A stretch of DNA of 64,000 bases, from assembly GCF_000149955.1 (NCBI RefSeq), contig NC_030996.1, positions 1,257,467 through 1,321,466 of the forward strand. The letters run 5' to 3'. Shown in pieces: positions 1 through 12,382 of this stretch. The position numbers were made by a program, and so were the translations under genes. Source of the DNA: Fusarium oxysporum f. sp. lycopersici 4287 (Eukaryota > Ascomycota > Sordariomycetes > Hypocreales > Nectriaceae). The notes below the pieces were generated by a model. That model made no database searches and was not told the DNA's origin. It was given only the letters and a program-made list of their open reading frames with translations. The stretch's first letter is position 1; every line of letters starts with the position of its first letter.

Positions 1-1757
1 CAAGGGTTGGAGTAGTTGTTCAGCTTGACACGACTTTGTTGAGAATTGCTCACAATTGTTGTAGCCTCTGACTGCATGCTCATAGATGAGCGCTTATCAG
101 AAGTGGGCATGCTGGACATGGTACTCGCCGTACTGAGAGAAACAGGCTTCCTTGCACTGACGGACTGATAAGTCGGCAGAGTTGGCTTAGTAGGCGGTGG
201 TCGGTCCCAAGACGTAGTTTGGGTATTGTGGTCGACGTAGTAAGGTCTCCCATCTGGTGTGTGCATTTCCTGCCATCCAGGTGGCAGCGAAGCAAGTGCG
301 GGAGCGATAGGTTTAGTCCATGACGTGGTTTGATCGTTGTGGTTGACGTAATAAATCTGTCCCTCAGGAGTGAGTCGACACTCCCATCCTGTTGGAAGAG
401 GAGTGAAAGGATCCGAGGCAGCATTGTATGGTATAGAAGCCTGGGGGCTGGTTTGTATCATTGGCGTAGAATCGACCCAAGTTAACGTCGCTTGGACTTG
501 GGGGTGTTGGTGAAACTCGGTCTGGGCCGTTTTTGCTGGCATTGATGATGGGGACATAGTAGACTGTTATTGTGGTGATGCAGGTGGAGAGCTGAAAACT
601 CTACGTTATTTAGGAGAGCTAGGAGTAGGAGATGATGTTGCTTGTGAAGTCGTAGCTTGTTCCTTCGCTTTGGTAAAAGGCACTGAAACCGACACCATGT
701 GAAGCGTATCAAGTCTTGCAGCCAAAAGTGCTGTCGGATCAGGATTCCGCACAATAACGTCGGGGATACCTCTGATATTGTACTCATTCCCAGATTGTGC
801 CATACAAAACTTTTTCGTTGAAGACTTGAGCTTGATCTTAGACCAGTCAAGGTCTGAATCCAAAAGCACCTTGAAAGTGATTCCATTCAACCCCTCTAGC
901 CAAGATGCCAACGCTCCAATATGCTCATCCTGCAGCAAAACTGCCTCTCCGGGTCGGAGGTCAGCACGCTCGCCGATAGTCCACGCGTACAGAAACCGCC
1001 CGGGGTCCAGCTGCCAAGTCATGATGGGTGAAGTGTCGTGGCCGACGTTGGCATAAATGACTGAACCGCCATACGTAGCAAAGGGCATACTCCATGTATT
1101 GATGCGAATTCCGTCGTTTGGCGGTAGTGGCTGTGGATATCCGACTTTCTCAATCTGTTTGAAGATATCCGCAACAACCGCGGCCTCGGCTTTCAAATTT
1201 TTCTTGTCATACTTCTCATAGTACGGTTCACTGTGTCCAATGCGAGAAGGCGATTTCTTGAGCAATTGAAAAGGGTGAGGGACACTCTTCAGATAGGCTA
1301 TGGCCTGGTCGATGTCTAGATTCCAATAGGTCGGGTTCTCAGGGTTGCTCCAGTTTGTGTCGTTCATAACTCCGCAGCCATATCCGTAGTAGATAGGCAT
1401 GGGATGACAAGCCGCGCAGAACATGAAGGCGCAGGCAATGAGATACTGAAGAATGGGATCAAGACGCTCCAACTCAAAAGTGAGAGCATCCTCGGAAATG
1501 TCCATCGCAACCTTGACAGCTGCGAGGGCCTGTGGCAAAGCATCGTAATTGATCACGTCAAGCGCCATCAAACGTTGGCCCAAAGAGGCGAAGACCAAGT
1601 AGATCTCATCTACGCCGGCGCCTCTTCCACTCGAGCTTGAGCCCTGTCCTTCTTCACGTTTGTTCCTTTGGCGCAATTCCCACCATGTCGCGATACTTGC
1701 ACCGGCTTTGACGACTGAGATGCCGATCTCTATTGAAGAGGTGATTGGGTCCGCCAT
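1..1757 (-). pseudogene. WW-domain protein gene interrupted by two in-frame TAA codons (continues past window edge)
   Basis: A 383-codon frame begins with ATG at 1757 and ends at TAA 606-608. The same frame continues past that stop and a second TAA (567-569) and stays open to base 1. The downstream part encodes two WW domains, about 312-398 and 204-290, each with a first Trp in LPTGW or LPPGW, a Tyr-Tyr pair, and the second Trp in TTSW. WW domains bind proline-rich peptides. The upstream part has no domain I recognise; it starts MADPITSSIEIGISVVKAG and ends Ser/Thr/Pro-rich. The stretch between the two stops reads as Pro/Ser/Gln-rich linker, so both TAA codons fit former CAA (Gln). I found no splice pair that removes both. 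Alternatively, a shorter 383-residue protein ends at 606 and a separate frame begins at ATG 557. The 3' end lies outside the window. Confidence 0.6.
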
Positions 1758-2363
1758 GGCGGATTAAAGCAAAAGACGTTTTCACTGCTATGCTGCGAGT
1801 CCATCGGGGTTGGGTTTCTTTATAACATTTGGGCAACTCTTCAGCTAGCGATCGATAATGTACTGTACTTCATCAGATGATTCCTTTGAGCTAGTGTTCT
1901 AGTTGGCTCGATTGTAACCCTCCAATCCAACGTGGCGTTCGATAGCGCCAGCGCTAGATCTGCCTGGAATAGCCGCCCATGGATTTGGAGTATTTCAACT
2001 GAAACTGATAAGATCTTTTAGCCTATCAGGCGTTGCACATCATATGAACCCTGCATTCAGCTTCAAATACAGGAACGAGAAAATGTGCCTTATGTGCCGG
2101 CTGAGCCGGAAGTGGTGAGTAGGACGAGAGCATTACTGGTAGTTGTAGAATTCAAAACGCCTGTGCATGATAAATTGAGTTTCATTAGTTAGAGGTAGCC
2201 TCTGGGTTTAAGGTCTCATTTAAACAAAAATGGGCTTCTTTATGCTTATTTAAATAAGGCCCAAGTTGAGAAGTGTATATCCAGAAAGTAATACAATATA
2301 TACATTGAATAAAAAGCTGTTGATGGATAAGCAATAGAGACAAACCTCTATATACGTGTCTCA
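1758..2363. other. intergenic stretch, no gene seen
   Basis: About 600 bases between two damaged minus-strand genes. Only short frames occur and none resembles a known protein. It should hold the promoter of the WW-domain gene and the 3' end of the next gene. Confidence 0.5.
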
Positions 2364-3975
2364 TCAATATGCACAGGAAACCGCCTCCCAAGTAAATGTC
2401 GCCATCTCGCTGCCTGGAGTCCTGTCGCCGAGCTGAGGCCTAAAGTCATCATAGAATCGGACGTCGCCCCACGGGAGCCACCAGTTATACCGCAACGGAG
2501 TGAATGAAAGACCATTTCTGGTATCCGTGCTACACGAAAGCACGCCAGAGCAGACGTTATTGGGGTCCTTTTGGCAGTAAAGGGCTTCAGCGCCATCTGG
2601 GTTGGGGTTGCTACCAGGAGTGTCAAAGATGATCTTGTTCGAGTTTCGGACAGTGGCGACAAAGCCACCCCGAGCGTAAGGGTTTTGTGTGATCAAGCGA
2701 CCCGTTTCTGACAGGTACCATGTGTCTAGGACAAGGGAGGGGTATCCCCCGTTACCTGAAATGAGCGAGTCGGGATCGTTTGAGTTGTATTTTAGATACT
2801 GCCCATCAGTCCATTTGGGGCCGTTAATTCTGATTTTGAAGCACTTACCCGATTTTTCAGATGGCGAGGAACATGCTCCAGCTGTCCAGGTATTGCCCAC
2901 AGGTCCAGCTCCAATATATCTGTATTAATACGGATTCTCAGTGTAGAACTTTACGTCTCCGCCGGGTCTGGCAACCGTTGTCGTGGCCGTGACGGTGGCT
3001 GTTCCAACACCAATCGTCGTAGTCACCTGCTGCGTCACCGTCTCCGTCCCAGTGGCGATCTGCTTACAAGCAAATGAGATCTTCTTGCTATCCCAGTCCT
3101 GTACCAGCCCCGGCGTATAGACTGCTCGAGCAGCAAGTTGTTGTGTGGCTGTGGCGTCGCGCCTTTTCAATCCCGAGTGATCAAAGGTAGCGGCCCGTTC
3201 AATGGTGATGATAGTTCTTGCGTTCGACTGAGGCCAACCGGTCCGATCAGAATAGCTAGTTATGGTAACAACGACATATTGTGCTGTAGCTGGAACCCAG
3301 CTGGTTACATATTCGGTAGTCGCGGTTGACCCGCTTGTCGATGTGGCAGTCGAGATAGAGGTGGTGCGAGGCGGTCTGTAATCCAAATAAGACGTACAGA
3401 AGTCGCCGGCAAACTCAGCAGCTCGGCAATATCCTCAGCCGTCGGTATCATATCAGGTGCCTCAAAACATTGATTCAATGCGCGACTGGAGCCACTATAC
3501 CATGTATCGTAGACGCCATTACGAAGTTTCATCATACTCTTGGTAGACATGTAGGTGCTTACGACCAGCTTGTTAGCCGAGCACTGGCCCTGGGGCTCGT
3601 CTGAGTAGCTCGACTGCATTGTAACAAGTGTCTGCGATGAGATCGCTGGCTTAAGCCTGACCTGGTTGTAAACATCGATAACGAACTCGACACCCCAGCG
3701 GACATAGGGTATGAGCGAGACTCCGCCAGAGGTAGTAAAAACAGGGTATGAGTAGGTGACCTGGGGCTCCCAGCCTTTCTTAGACTGAAGGGTTGGCCCA
3801 ACTCCGTTGGAGATATCCAAGTTGGCTTGAGCATTGAGTGAAAAGGAAGCCCCCGCACTGGCAACGCTGACGGCAGATGCCATCTTCCATTTGATGCCAA
3901 ACTCATAGAGCACCTGGGACCTGATTGAATATGCTCCCTTCTCTTTGATTGTCTCGAGCGGCGCGGCTTCAAATA
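2364..3975 (-). pseudogene. 5'-truncated secreted Thr/Ser-rich glycoprotein gene, with frame change and in-frame stop
   Basis: Three coding blocks follow each other on the minus strand. The first, about 3975-3430, has beta-rich sequence reminiscent of fungal extracellular DUF7029/DUF7223 glycoproteins. The second, 3430-2928, is in another frame. It carries a Cys pair before PPRTT and a long Thr/Val/Ser-rich mucin-like stretch. The third, 2924-2364, is in the same frame as the second and is separated from it only by TAA at 2925-2927. It is Cys-containing and ends EAVSCAY. The expected N-terminus and signal peptide are missing: coding resemblance stops at about 3975, where an AT-rich tract begins. 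The TAA fits CAA to TAA. I found no intron joining blocks one and two that keeps all visible coding. The family assignment rests on general resemblance. Confidence 0.6.
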
Positions 3976-4210
3976 CCTAGTTCTACTGAGACTCCTAAGA
4001 CCTAATATATCAGGAGAGCAATCAAAATATATTATATTAATAATATAAACTAATAGTATCTAATTAACCTTTTATAAAAGCTCTATATATTATATTAAGT
4101 TTTTATTGTATTTCTAGATTAATATAATATAGACTACTGCCTGATCCCTTAGAAGGGGTAGTAAATAGCCCTCTTAGGCTTGTAATATTATATAAGGCTT
4201 CCCCTCCCTC
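3976..4210. repeat. AT-rich tract, possible RIP-degraded mobile-element remnant
   Basis: This stretch is dominated by TA dinucleotides (runs such as ATATATTATATTAATAATAT) and differs sharply from both flanks. It abuts the truncated 5' end of the glycoprotein gene. TA-rich, CA-poor blocks of this kind are typical of repeats hit by repeat-induced point mutation in filamentous ascomycetes. No transposase or terminal repeats can be recognised, so the mobile-element origin is an inference. Confidence 0.45.
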
Positions 4211-6167
4211 CGTCGCTGCGTAACCTCCCTATACAACCGACCTAGAAATCACGATATTCACCGTGTTAAAGTACCTATGACCAACGAACAGATCTAAACT
4301 CCTACCGATCTTGCGCATTCGCGCAGAACTTACTTTCGCCAAGCAACCACTGGTCACAAGCATGGCGACATGGATGGCAACCCCTTGTCTCCTCTCCGAG
4401 CGCATTTGCGCAATCATAAGATGCTAGGTAGCTGCAAGGGCCTTTGCAAATAGCTCAGAGCGCCCAAGGCAGACTCCGGCCTCCATGTCACTTCACGGGC
4501 GGTGGACGCATTGACGCGTGCTGCATGTCGCACTGAGTCTCTTGTCTGCGTGGAGTATCAAGGCGGGTGGATATCATCAAGAATATTGAGCTAACCTCTC
4601 ACGATTTCAAGCCCTAGACACCGCGATATACGATTCTACCAAACTCGCGAAGCGGGCTCGTGCTTGGCCTTTTACTTGGGCTTGAACTGCTCTTGCGGTA
4701 ACGATCCCCAAACCGGGGCTGTTTGGTCTACCACTTGGCCCACCGCAACGAAGGCGAGGAACCAACTGAGTTCTTCTGTCCAATAATGCGTCAGACGCCT
4801 CGAGACTACTGGTGGTCAACAAACAGAGCTACTACGCGAACCTCGGACTGAGTTGTCCTACAACCTTGTTTTGTTCGAAACCCGAGTCACTCACGACATA
4901 GACAGCGGGTTCTATTTGCTGTTGTTCTATTTCATTTGCCGTTTTCCCTACAAAGATTTGATTGGTCCGGTGTTGAAACGGATGTCTGGGTTCCGGGAGC
5001 TGATTGCATCCTCTCATCATGCGAGGGGCCGCTGCCAGCAACTAGGCTATAGTCCATGGAGAAGTACACTTGAATATATAGGGATATGAGTGCGGCGCTG
5101 CTCACCTTCCCGATGGAAAGACAACAACCCGCAGGTATCACCAAAGCTTAGGAGAGTTGGACCGTACGAGGGCATCTCGGCTGTAAGAGGCTCTTCAAGG
5201 AGCGGCAAGAGGTCGCGTCCAAGGTTATTGAAGAGAGTTAGAATATTATTCAGGACCTCTTAGAATCAGTCCTGCTGACCATCTCGAGGAGTACAAGCGT
5301 ATGGATCAGCGATCTTAGCAATACAGCACCCTTTCCACCAACAAGATCCCAAGATTTGGTGATTTTGTTCGACTTGCGCCAGTCAAGGCCGTTCCTTGAA
5401 CAAACAACCCCTCTCTAAGCTCTGTGAGTGAAGAAGGACTTAGTTCTTGAATCCTGGTTAGAAACCTGCCTCGTGCTTTCCGTCGTCTCCTGATGACCCT
5501 AACATCTACGCGCTTACAGAGAATTTACTGATTCTAGCCACCATCAGCAATTATTACCAGCCGCGTCGTAAAAGGAGCTACACATCGGGAAGTTTACGGA
5601 TTCAGTATCGGGAAGCTGTTGACCCCGAGATGCCTAAAATGCGTGAAACGTCAAACGGAGGATTACTGTTACTCATGTCAGGATTTAGTTTGGTACGAGT
5701 TATACGGGCCCACTTTAACCGTCGCGAAAAAAAGGAGTGGAGCTCGTAAACCGTCCCAAACAGGAAATCGTCTTTTACGAGCATGCGCAGAACTCGATGA
5801 GACAGGGGTTCTTCAGGACGAGATGTGCTACATAAGATATTACGCGCTGACGGAGGATGACCTGAGATTTTTGCGTTGGTTTATGTCCCACTTCATTCTC
5901 ATCTTAAACTTTATTTCCTTTCTTCGTGCTATTGCGCTGCAATTAGCACCTCTTTTTCGCAGTCTATCCTTCATCGACTCTTTTCTAGCAAGTGAGCGCA
6001 TGCATTTGTGAACCGCTTGGCATAGACACCTCGATACCCGTAGTTTCAGCGGTGGAAATCTGCGTTAAAACAGTAACGACCTCAATTTCCTCCTTCAATA
6101 CAGTATTCGACTGCTTTACTAATACCTTTCTCTCAACAGGCCACTACGTTACCCCCCTTCCTCCATC
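4211..6167. other. gene-poor stretch leading to the ABC transporter start
   Basis: Several frames of 60-130 codons occur (for example 4853-5089 and 5619-6011 on the plus strand) but none has recognisable motifs. The last 200-250 bases before ATG 6168 are pyrimidine-leaning and probably hold promoter and 5' leader of the transporter. I see no RNA gene or repeat. Confidence 0.45.
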
Positions 6168-9100
6168 ATGGCCGCCGACGCCAAACCCCCTAACGACGCC
6201 GAGCACGATGGCGAGAAGTCCCCCACCACGACCCAAGATACCCAACGACCCCAAAGAACACCAAAAGTTGCCGACTACATACGAGTCTTCAGTTACGCTA
6301 CAAAATGGGACTTCTTCATCTACGCCCTTGCCTCGTTCGCATCCATTGGCGCTGGAATAACCATGCCGCTCATGAACGTCATCTTTGGCCAGCTCGTCAA
6401 TCAGTTCACAGACTACTTCAGAGACACGTCTAGTTTCCCGACCGATAAGTTTCAATCTATCTTGAACCGACAAGCGCTATACATCATGGCTCTGTTCTTG
6501 GGGCGCTGGGGACTCAACACTATCAACAAATACTGCTTCCGAATGATTGGTATCCGACTATCCTCCGCTATTCGTCTTCATTACCTTCAGTCTCTCTTTT
6601 CACAGTCTATTCATGTCATCGACTCCATGCCTGCCGGCGCACCTGCTACAGCCATCACTGCGACGTCTAACACCCTTCAAGTCGGCATCTCAGAGCGACT
6701 GGGCACATTCTTGGAGTTCAACGGCACCATCTGGGCGGCTATCATTGTCGCCTTCGTATGGAGTTGGGACATTACCTTGGTGACTGCATCTTTGATCCTC
6801 TACATGATGGTCATTCTGTCCATCTCCATGCCAATTCTCGTCAAGGGTCAAACGGCGACTGGGCAGGCAGACGCTCAAGGTACTGCTATTGCCAGCGAAG
6901 CACTCCAGGGGATCCGGCTAGTCACAGCCTGTGGCGCTCAATCCCGCGTGATGACTAGATACAGAGTCTGGGTCGAAAAGGCCATCGAGGAAGGCCAAAA
7001 GATGGCGCCCTTCATGGGCCTTCATCTTGGCATGATTGTACGTCCCCGGGTGCCTCTTGGATATCCGACACTGACAGTCATCTAGTTCTTTGGAGTCTTC
7101 GGAACTTTCGGTCTCGCCTTCTGGTATGGAACGCGACGATACATCTCCGGCGCCATCGACAGTCCCGGAGTCATCGTCATCGTCCTCATGTCCGTCATGT
7201 TGATCCTCACTTCTCTCGAACGTATCGCCACTCCTCTCATGGCTGTTAGCAAAGCCATGGTTGCTGCATGCGAGTTCTTCACTGTCATCGATGCCCCCAT
7301 CCCCTCCTCAGGCTCCCTCAAGCCTGAGATTACCTCTCATGACATTGCCTTTGAAGATGTAACCTTTGAGTACCCCAGCCGCCCTGGAGTCCGTATCCTG
7401 GACGGACTGAGCTTTTCCATTCACTCTGGACAGAACACAGCGATAGTCGGTCCTTCAGGCTCAGGGAAGAGCACCATTGTTGGTTTGCTTGAGCGTTGGT
7501 ACTCATTGAAGGAACACCACGTCTTGCCCCAAGTCGTTGAACCCAAACCTCAAAAGAAGGCTAGCGAGCAGCCCGATGAGCAGTCTGAGGAAGAGGCTCC
7601 TGCAATCAGCCCTACCTTGGCTGGCTCAGTTTCCATCGGTGGGAACAACCTCGAAGACCTTGACCTCAAATGGTGGCGTTCACATATCGGTTTGGTGCAA
7701 CAGGAACCTTTCCTCTTCAATGACACAATCTTCAACAACGTCGCACATGGTCTTATCGGCTCCGAATGGCAAGATCAGCCCGAAGAAAAGAAGCGTCAGA
7801 TGGTTCGAGACGCCTGCCAAGAATCTTATGCAGATGAGTTCATCAACCGCCTTCCTGATGTAGGTTTCTCACTCTCCTCACCTTCCCAGACCTTCCCATC
7901 CTGACCAATGTTTATAGGGGTACGATACGCATGTCGGTGACGGCGGCGCAAAGCTGTCGGGCGGCCAGAAACAACGCCTAGCGATCGCGAGAAGCATCAT
8001 CAAGAAGCCCAACATCATCATCCTCGACGAAGCCACCAGCGCCATTGATGCGAAGAGTGAGAAGATCGTCCAAGCTGCCCTCGATAGGGCCACGCAAAAC
8101 CGCACAACCATCACCATCGCACATCGTCTATCTACCATCAAGAAGGCCGACAACATCATCGTGCTGCAGAGCGGGAAAGCGGTTGAGCAAGGCACTCATG
8201 CGGATCTCATGACGAAGACCCATGGAGTTTATGCTTCTCTTGTCAGAGCGCAGGCTCTTAAGGTTGCTGATAATCAGGAAGAGAAGGGCGCTCTTGTGTC
8301 GGATGATGAGTCTCACAAACATCATCCTGATGCGAAGCTGGCTGATATCACTGCGACTTCCACCCAAGAAGAAGCCCTCAAGAAGCCCCGAGGTCTCTTC
8401 AAAAGTTTCGGAAAGCTACTGTACGAACGAAGACAGAAGTGGCCTAACTTCCTTGGTATTCTCCTCTCGTCTATGGCCGTCGCAGCTGGTACTCCCATCC
8501 AAGCTTGGCTCTTCGCGAAAGCCCTCGGGGTCTTCCTTCTTCAGGGCAGTGACTTGAAGAGTGAGAGCCAGTTCTGGGGCTTCATGTGGTTCGCCCTTGC
8601 TGGAGGGGTTGGTCTTGCGTATCTTTGTGAGGGCTGGATCGGGTTGCGCGTTCAATACTACGTCAGCGGAGTGTACAAGTCCCAGTACCTCAATGACATG
8701 CTGTATCAGCAACTCTCCTTCTTTGATCAGGAAGACAACTCCCATGGATCTCTGAGCTCTCGCGTTTCGAGTGACGCAAAACAGCTGGAGGAACTTCTTG
8801 GCATCAACCTCGCACTCATGCTCTCCGCCATCTTCAACATCACTGGCTGTGTCATCATCTCACTCGTCTTCGGTTGGAAGCTCGGCTTGATCTCCATGTC
8901 TGTTGCCTTGCCACTCATGATTGCTGGTGGATGCTGGAAGTACAAGCATGAAGTTCACTTCGACAAGATGAATGCCGCGGTCTTCCAAGAAAGCTCCGCA
9001 TTTGCGACCGAAGCGATCGAGGCTATTAGAACAGTGTCTTCGCTTACCATGGAGGACTCGATCAACAGCCGGTACCGCGATCTCTTGGATGGGCATGTGA

Positions 9101-10167
9101 AGGCGGCCAATCGAAAGGCTCAGTGGACGTCAGCGATCTTTGGCTTCGCAGACAGTGTCGGCCTCGGATGTCAGGCTTTGTTGTTCTGGTACGGCGGTGG
9201 TCTCCTTATCAGCGGAGAATACTCAATGGAGGCGTTCTTTGTCTGCTTCATGGCAGTCATCCAGGGCGCTGAGGCCGGCAGTCAAGGGTTCGGACTGGCG
9301 CCAAGCGCTGCCCAAGTGACTGCTTCCGCGAACCGTATTCTCGACGTGCGGCAATCTGTTCATCCAGATCGACAGACATATGGCAAGCATGGAGAGGGTA
9401 TCAAGGACACTGACGGCGGAGTCAAGATTGAGTTGCGCGACGTCTCCTTCAAATATCCCACGAGAGACGTTCCCGTCTTTGACAGGCTGAACCTTACCAT
9501 TGAGAAGGGCCAGTATGCCGCTTTTGTCGGAGCATCAGGCTGTGGCAAGACAACCGTTATCTCGCTTCTCGAACGCTTCTATGACTTGGAACCTGGTAAT
9601 GGTGCAATCCTGTGCAATGGCCAAGACATCAAGGATACAAATGTCTACGATTACCGTCAACTTCTGTCTCTCGTATCTCAAGAACCCGCCATGTTTAGAG
9701 GATCCATTCGCGATAATATACTCTTCGGAATCGACAATCCAGAGTCTGTGACCGACGACAGGATCCACCAAGTCTGTCGCGATGCCTTCATCCACGACTT
9801 CATCGTCTCACTTCCGGAAGGCTACAACACCGACATGGGTCACAAAGGAGTATCTATGTCTGGGGGACAGAAGCAAAGAATCGCAATCGCCCGCGCCTTG
9901 ATCCGAGATCCGAAGGTCCTTCTTCTCGACGAAGCGACATCAGCTCTTGACTCGGAATCTGAGAAGGTCGTTGCAGCCGCGATCGACACAGCTCGCAGTG
10001 GACGAACTGTCATCTCTGTCGCTCACCGACTTTCGACGATTCAGAATGCAGATGTCATCTTTGTATTTGATGATGGAAAGGTTATTGAGAAGGGTTCACA
10101 TACTGAGCTGGTCAACAAACAAGGCATCTACTGGGAAATGGTGCAGAACCAAGCTCTGGACCAATAA
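6168..10167 (+). CDS. ABC multidrug transporter, ABCB (MDR/P-glycoprotein) type, full-size
   Basis: Three exons join in phase: 6168-7037, 7086-7859 and 7918-10167 (introns 48 and 58 nt). They give a protein of about 1297 residues, the usual size for a TMD-NBD-TMD-NBD exporter of the plasma membrane. NBD1 has Walker A GPSGSGKST at residues 412-420, signature LSGGQKQRLAIARS and Walker B LDEATSAID. NBD2 has Walker A GASGCGKTT near residue 1086, signature MSGGQKQRIAIARA and LDEATSALD. Both ATP sites therefore look catalytically complete. A charged insertion of about 45 residues rich in Lys, Pro, Gln and Glu follows Walker A of NBD1. The start ATGGCC has a good context after a leader-like stretch. 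The substrate cannot be read from sequence; drug, toxin or lipid-like export is typical. A Zn2Cys6 regulator lies tail-to-tail 283 bases downstream. Confidence 0.95.
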
Positions 10168-10450
10168 CCTTCTGTCACTTTCTCTTTCTATTATCTGCTT
10201 GATTTGCTGTCTTGATCATTAATACTTTGTAAAATTCTCTTCTCACAAACAGCGTGCTGTGCTCTTTTCTTCTTTCTCTACTAGATTTCATTGGCATGAT
10301 CATTGTCTTCGCATAAATCGAGGCTTCTTTTAACCATGATGCGAAGAGCCAGATATTCATAGTTTATATAGCTTATACGGGTCTCTTCACTAATTACATC
10401 GCATGAGTCCAACCCCTTGTTCCCCATTGCCTGCTTGGAAGTTGCTCTCT

Positions 10451-12382
10451 TCATTCCACCAACTCAGGCCAGAGGGTAATTATATCTCCCAATAACGGTC
10501 TGCCAGCTGCTGAAGGCGGTCTTCTCTTCCACTCGATAGCATCAAGCTCTCCCTTCACTACGGCCGTCTCCTCTACGAGCTGCCACTCCCCTGTAATCTC
10601 ATCCTTATCCAAGTAGCAGAAAATAACCCGGTCACCTCCTTCTTCAAACAGATATTCTCTGCGTAGTAACCTGTGCCACTGCTCTATGGCCGTGCCTTCG
10701 GATGCATTTATCCGCTCCACGATCTTGTTTCTATGAGATAGTAGATACAGCGAGCGGGCGTTCCAAATCCCGTCTTGACCAGGGTAGTCTTTCAGCAACC
10801 ATGTAGCTTCGTCGCGAAGAAGCGCATCGCGACAGAATAATGCGATGAGAAAGAGATGCGATGCCATGTTGCATTGTAATGAAAGCTGCTGTGCCGGGTT
10901 CTTCAAATCCCGCTTCGCGATGCGGATACTGATCTCAGCTAGGGAGAGGAACTCGCGAAACAGGGGCGTCTTGGCTTGAATAGGCTCAACATCATAGAAG
11001 TGCGTGAGATCATCGAAGGTGCAAGTACCAAGGTAATGCAAGCGAAGATGAATAGCTCTGATGTAGTCCGTTGATTTCGCATCCGACATAATTGCACGGT
11101 TGAAGAGAGGCATAAAAGCAGCTTCGAGGGCCCTTAATTCCTTCGTGGAGGCTTCACAGATTTCTTTAATACGTGGATCAGCTGTGATTTCCTTCCAAAC
11201 TCTGGAGATAATATCAGGATCCGACGAGACCAAAACACCAGTGCTCTGGACAGCTTCCATGAGGAGAGGAACAACAGCAAGTTTGGCGTTCCGACCAGTC
11301 AGCCAATATTTCTCAAAGTCGTCCAGGTTGTCAAGAACAGGCGGAAGTTCTTCAGTCGGTGGGTAATCTCGAGGTATCTGGTTTACCATGGACATGAAAG
11401 ACTCAACTGTGTGCTTCTTGGCGCGTAGGCCTCTGGTGAAGTTTGGTACAGCGGGGCTACGGCCGATGCTTCCGCGTAGTATAAGTCTTGTTTGTGGGAG
11501 CAGTTGGGAGAAGATATCTGCTACCACGGCGATGAGCGGTTTTGGGTTTGGGGCGATCGAGGTCATCAGAGCAGAATCTGCATCGGTCAAGAGCGCAAGC
11601 AACATTGCCAGTCCATGATTGATGTGATCCAAGGCAGCTTTCCTATTTCCTCGCAATGTCTCGAAACATAGAAATAGAACTGAAAGGAATACAGCGTCGT
11701 GTATCGAAACTTGTTGGCTCTGTAGTTTGAGCGCATGGCAGTAGTGCGATACCGCGTTCAAATAGTCTGTGTCCTCCCGAGCCGCTTCATTATCCGCCGA
11801 TAACAACGAACCAAGTGAATCATATTCCGACTTTGCAAGCCATTTGCTCAATGCGCCGATTGCTATCGCAGCATGCCGTACAATATCGTTGGTACGTGCA
11901 ACTTGGGGTAACGTCACGGACCATAAATCACTGTTGAACCCAGCGGAGATCCATGGACTCTGCACAACTTGTATAAACTCATCAAAATAGAGAACACTCT
12001 GAGCGTCTCGAAAGTCGAGAGAGTCCTGAACAAGATGAAGCTGCGCCTTCAAGGGAGCTGCCCAGGTGACTCGTTTCGAATCCCATTGAAACTGGCCTGG
12101 CCCCTTATTCCGCTTTCTGTCCGGGATGGCGTAACCTTCACATTGCCGGTTATTCCTCACACAATTTCGACAGTGAGGCTTTGCTTCGTCACATTTGACA
12201 TGACGTTTTTTGCAGGTGACACAGCCTGTTCTGACTTTGCTTGCACTCGTGCGAGTCAACTTTGGCTTGCTGGATCTAGATCAATTGTCAGCTTGTGGGC
12301 ACAATTCAAAGAGTCGGTAACAATATTCTTACATTGAAGAAAGTTCAAAAGATATGGGCAGCTGTTGTGTCTGGGGTTCCAT
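10451..12382 (-). CDS. Zn2Cys6 fungal transcription factor
   Basis: Exon 1 (12382-12333) starts [17 protein letters not shown] 57-nt intron (GTAAGA...ATCTAG) joins it in phase to exon 2 (12275-10451), giving about 624 residues. The binuclear zinc cluster near residues 34-61 has six cysteines with spacing CX2CX6CX6CX2CX6C, followed by a basic linker with [11 protein letters not shown]. The long remainder is helical and resembles the fungal-specific regulator middle region, with no coiled coil that I can make out. The protein is expected to act in the nucleus on CGG-containing sites. It converges with the ABC transporter, so a shared promoter is not possible. Regulation of that transporter is plausible only by proximity. 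A start at 12259 is less likely because the upstream exon fits the splice motifs and phase. Confidence 0.9.

Noticed and set aside
2925..2938. A 12-base intron that would remove the stop in the glycoprotein gene
   Set aside because: Far shorter than any credible spliceosomal intron; treated as a nonsense codon.
5619..6011. 130-codon plus-strand frame upstream of the ABC transporter
   Set aside because: No motif, ends in AT/C-rich leader-like sequence, and overlaps the likely promoter.
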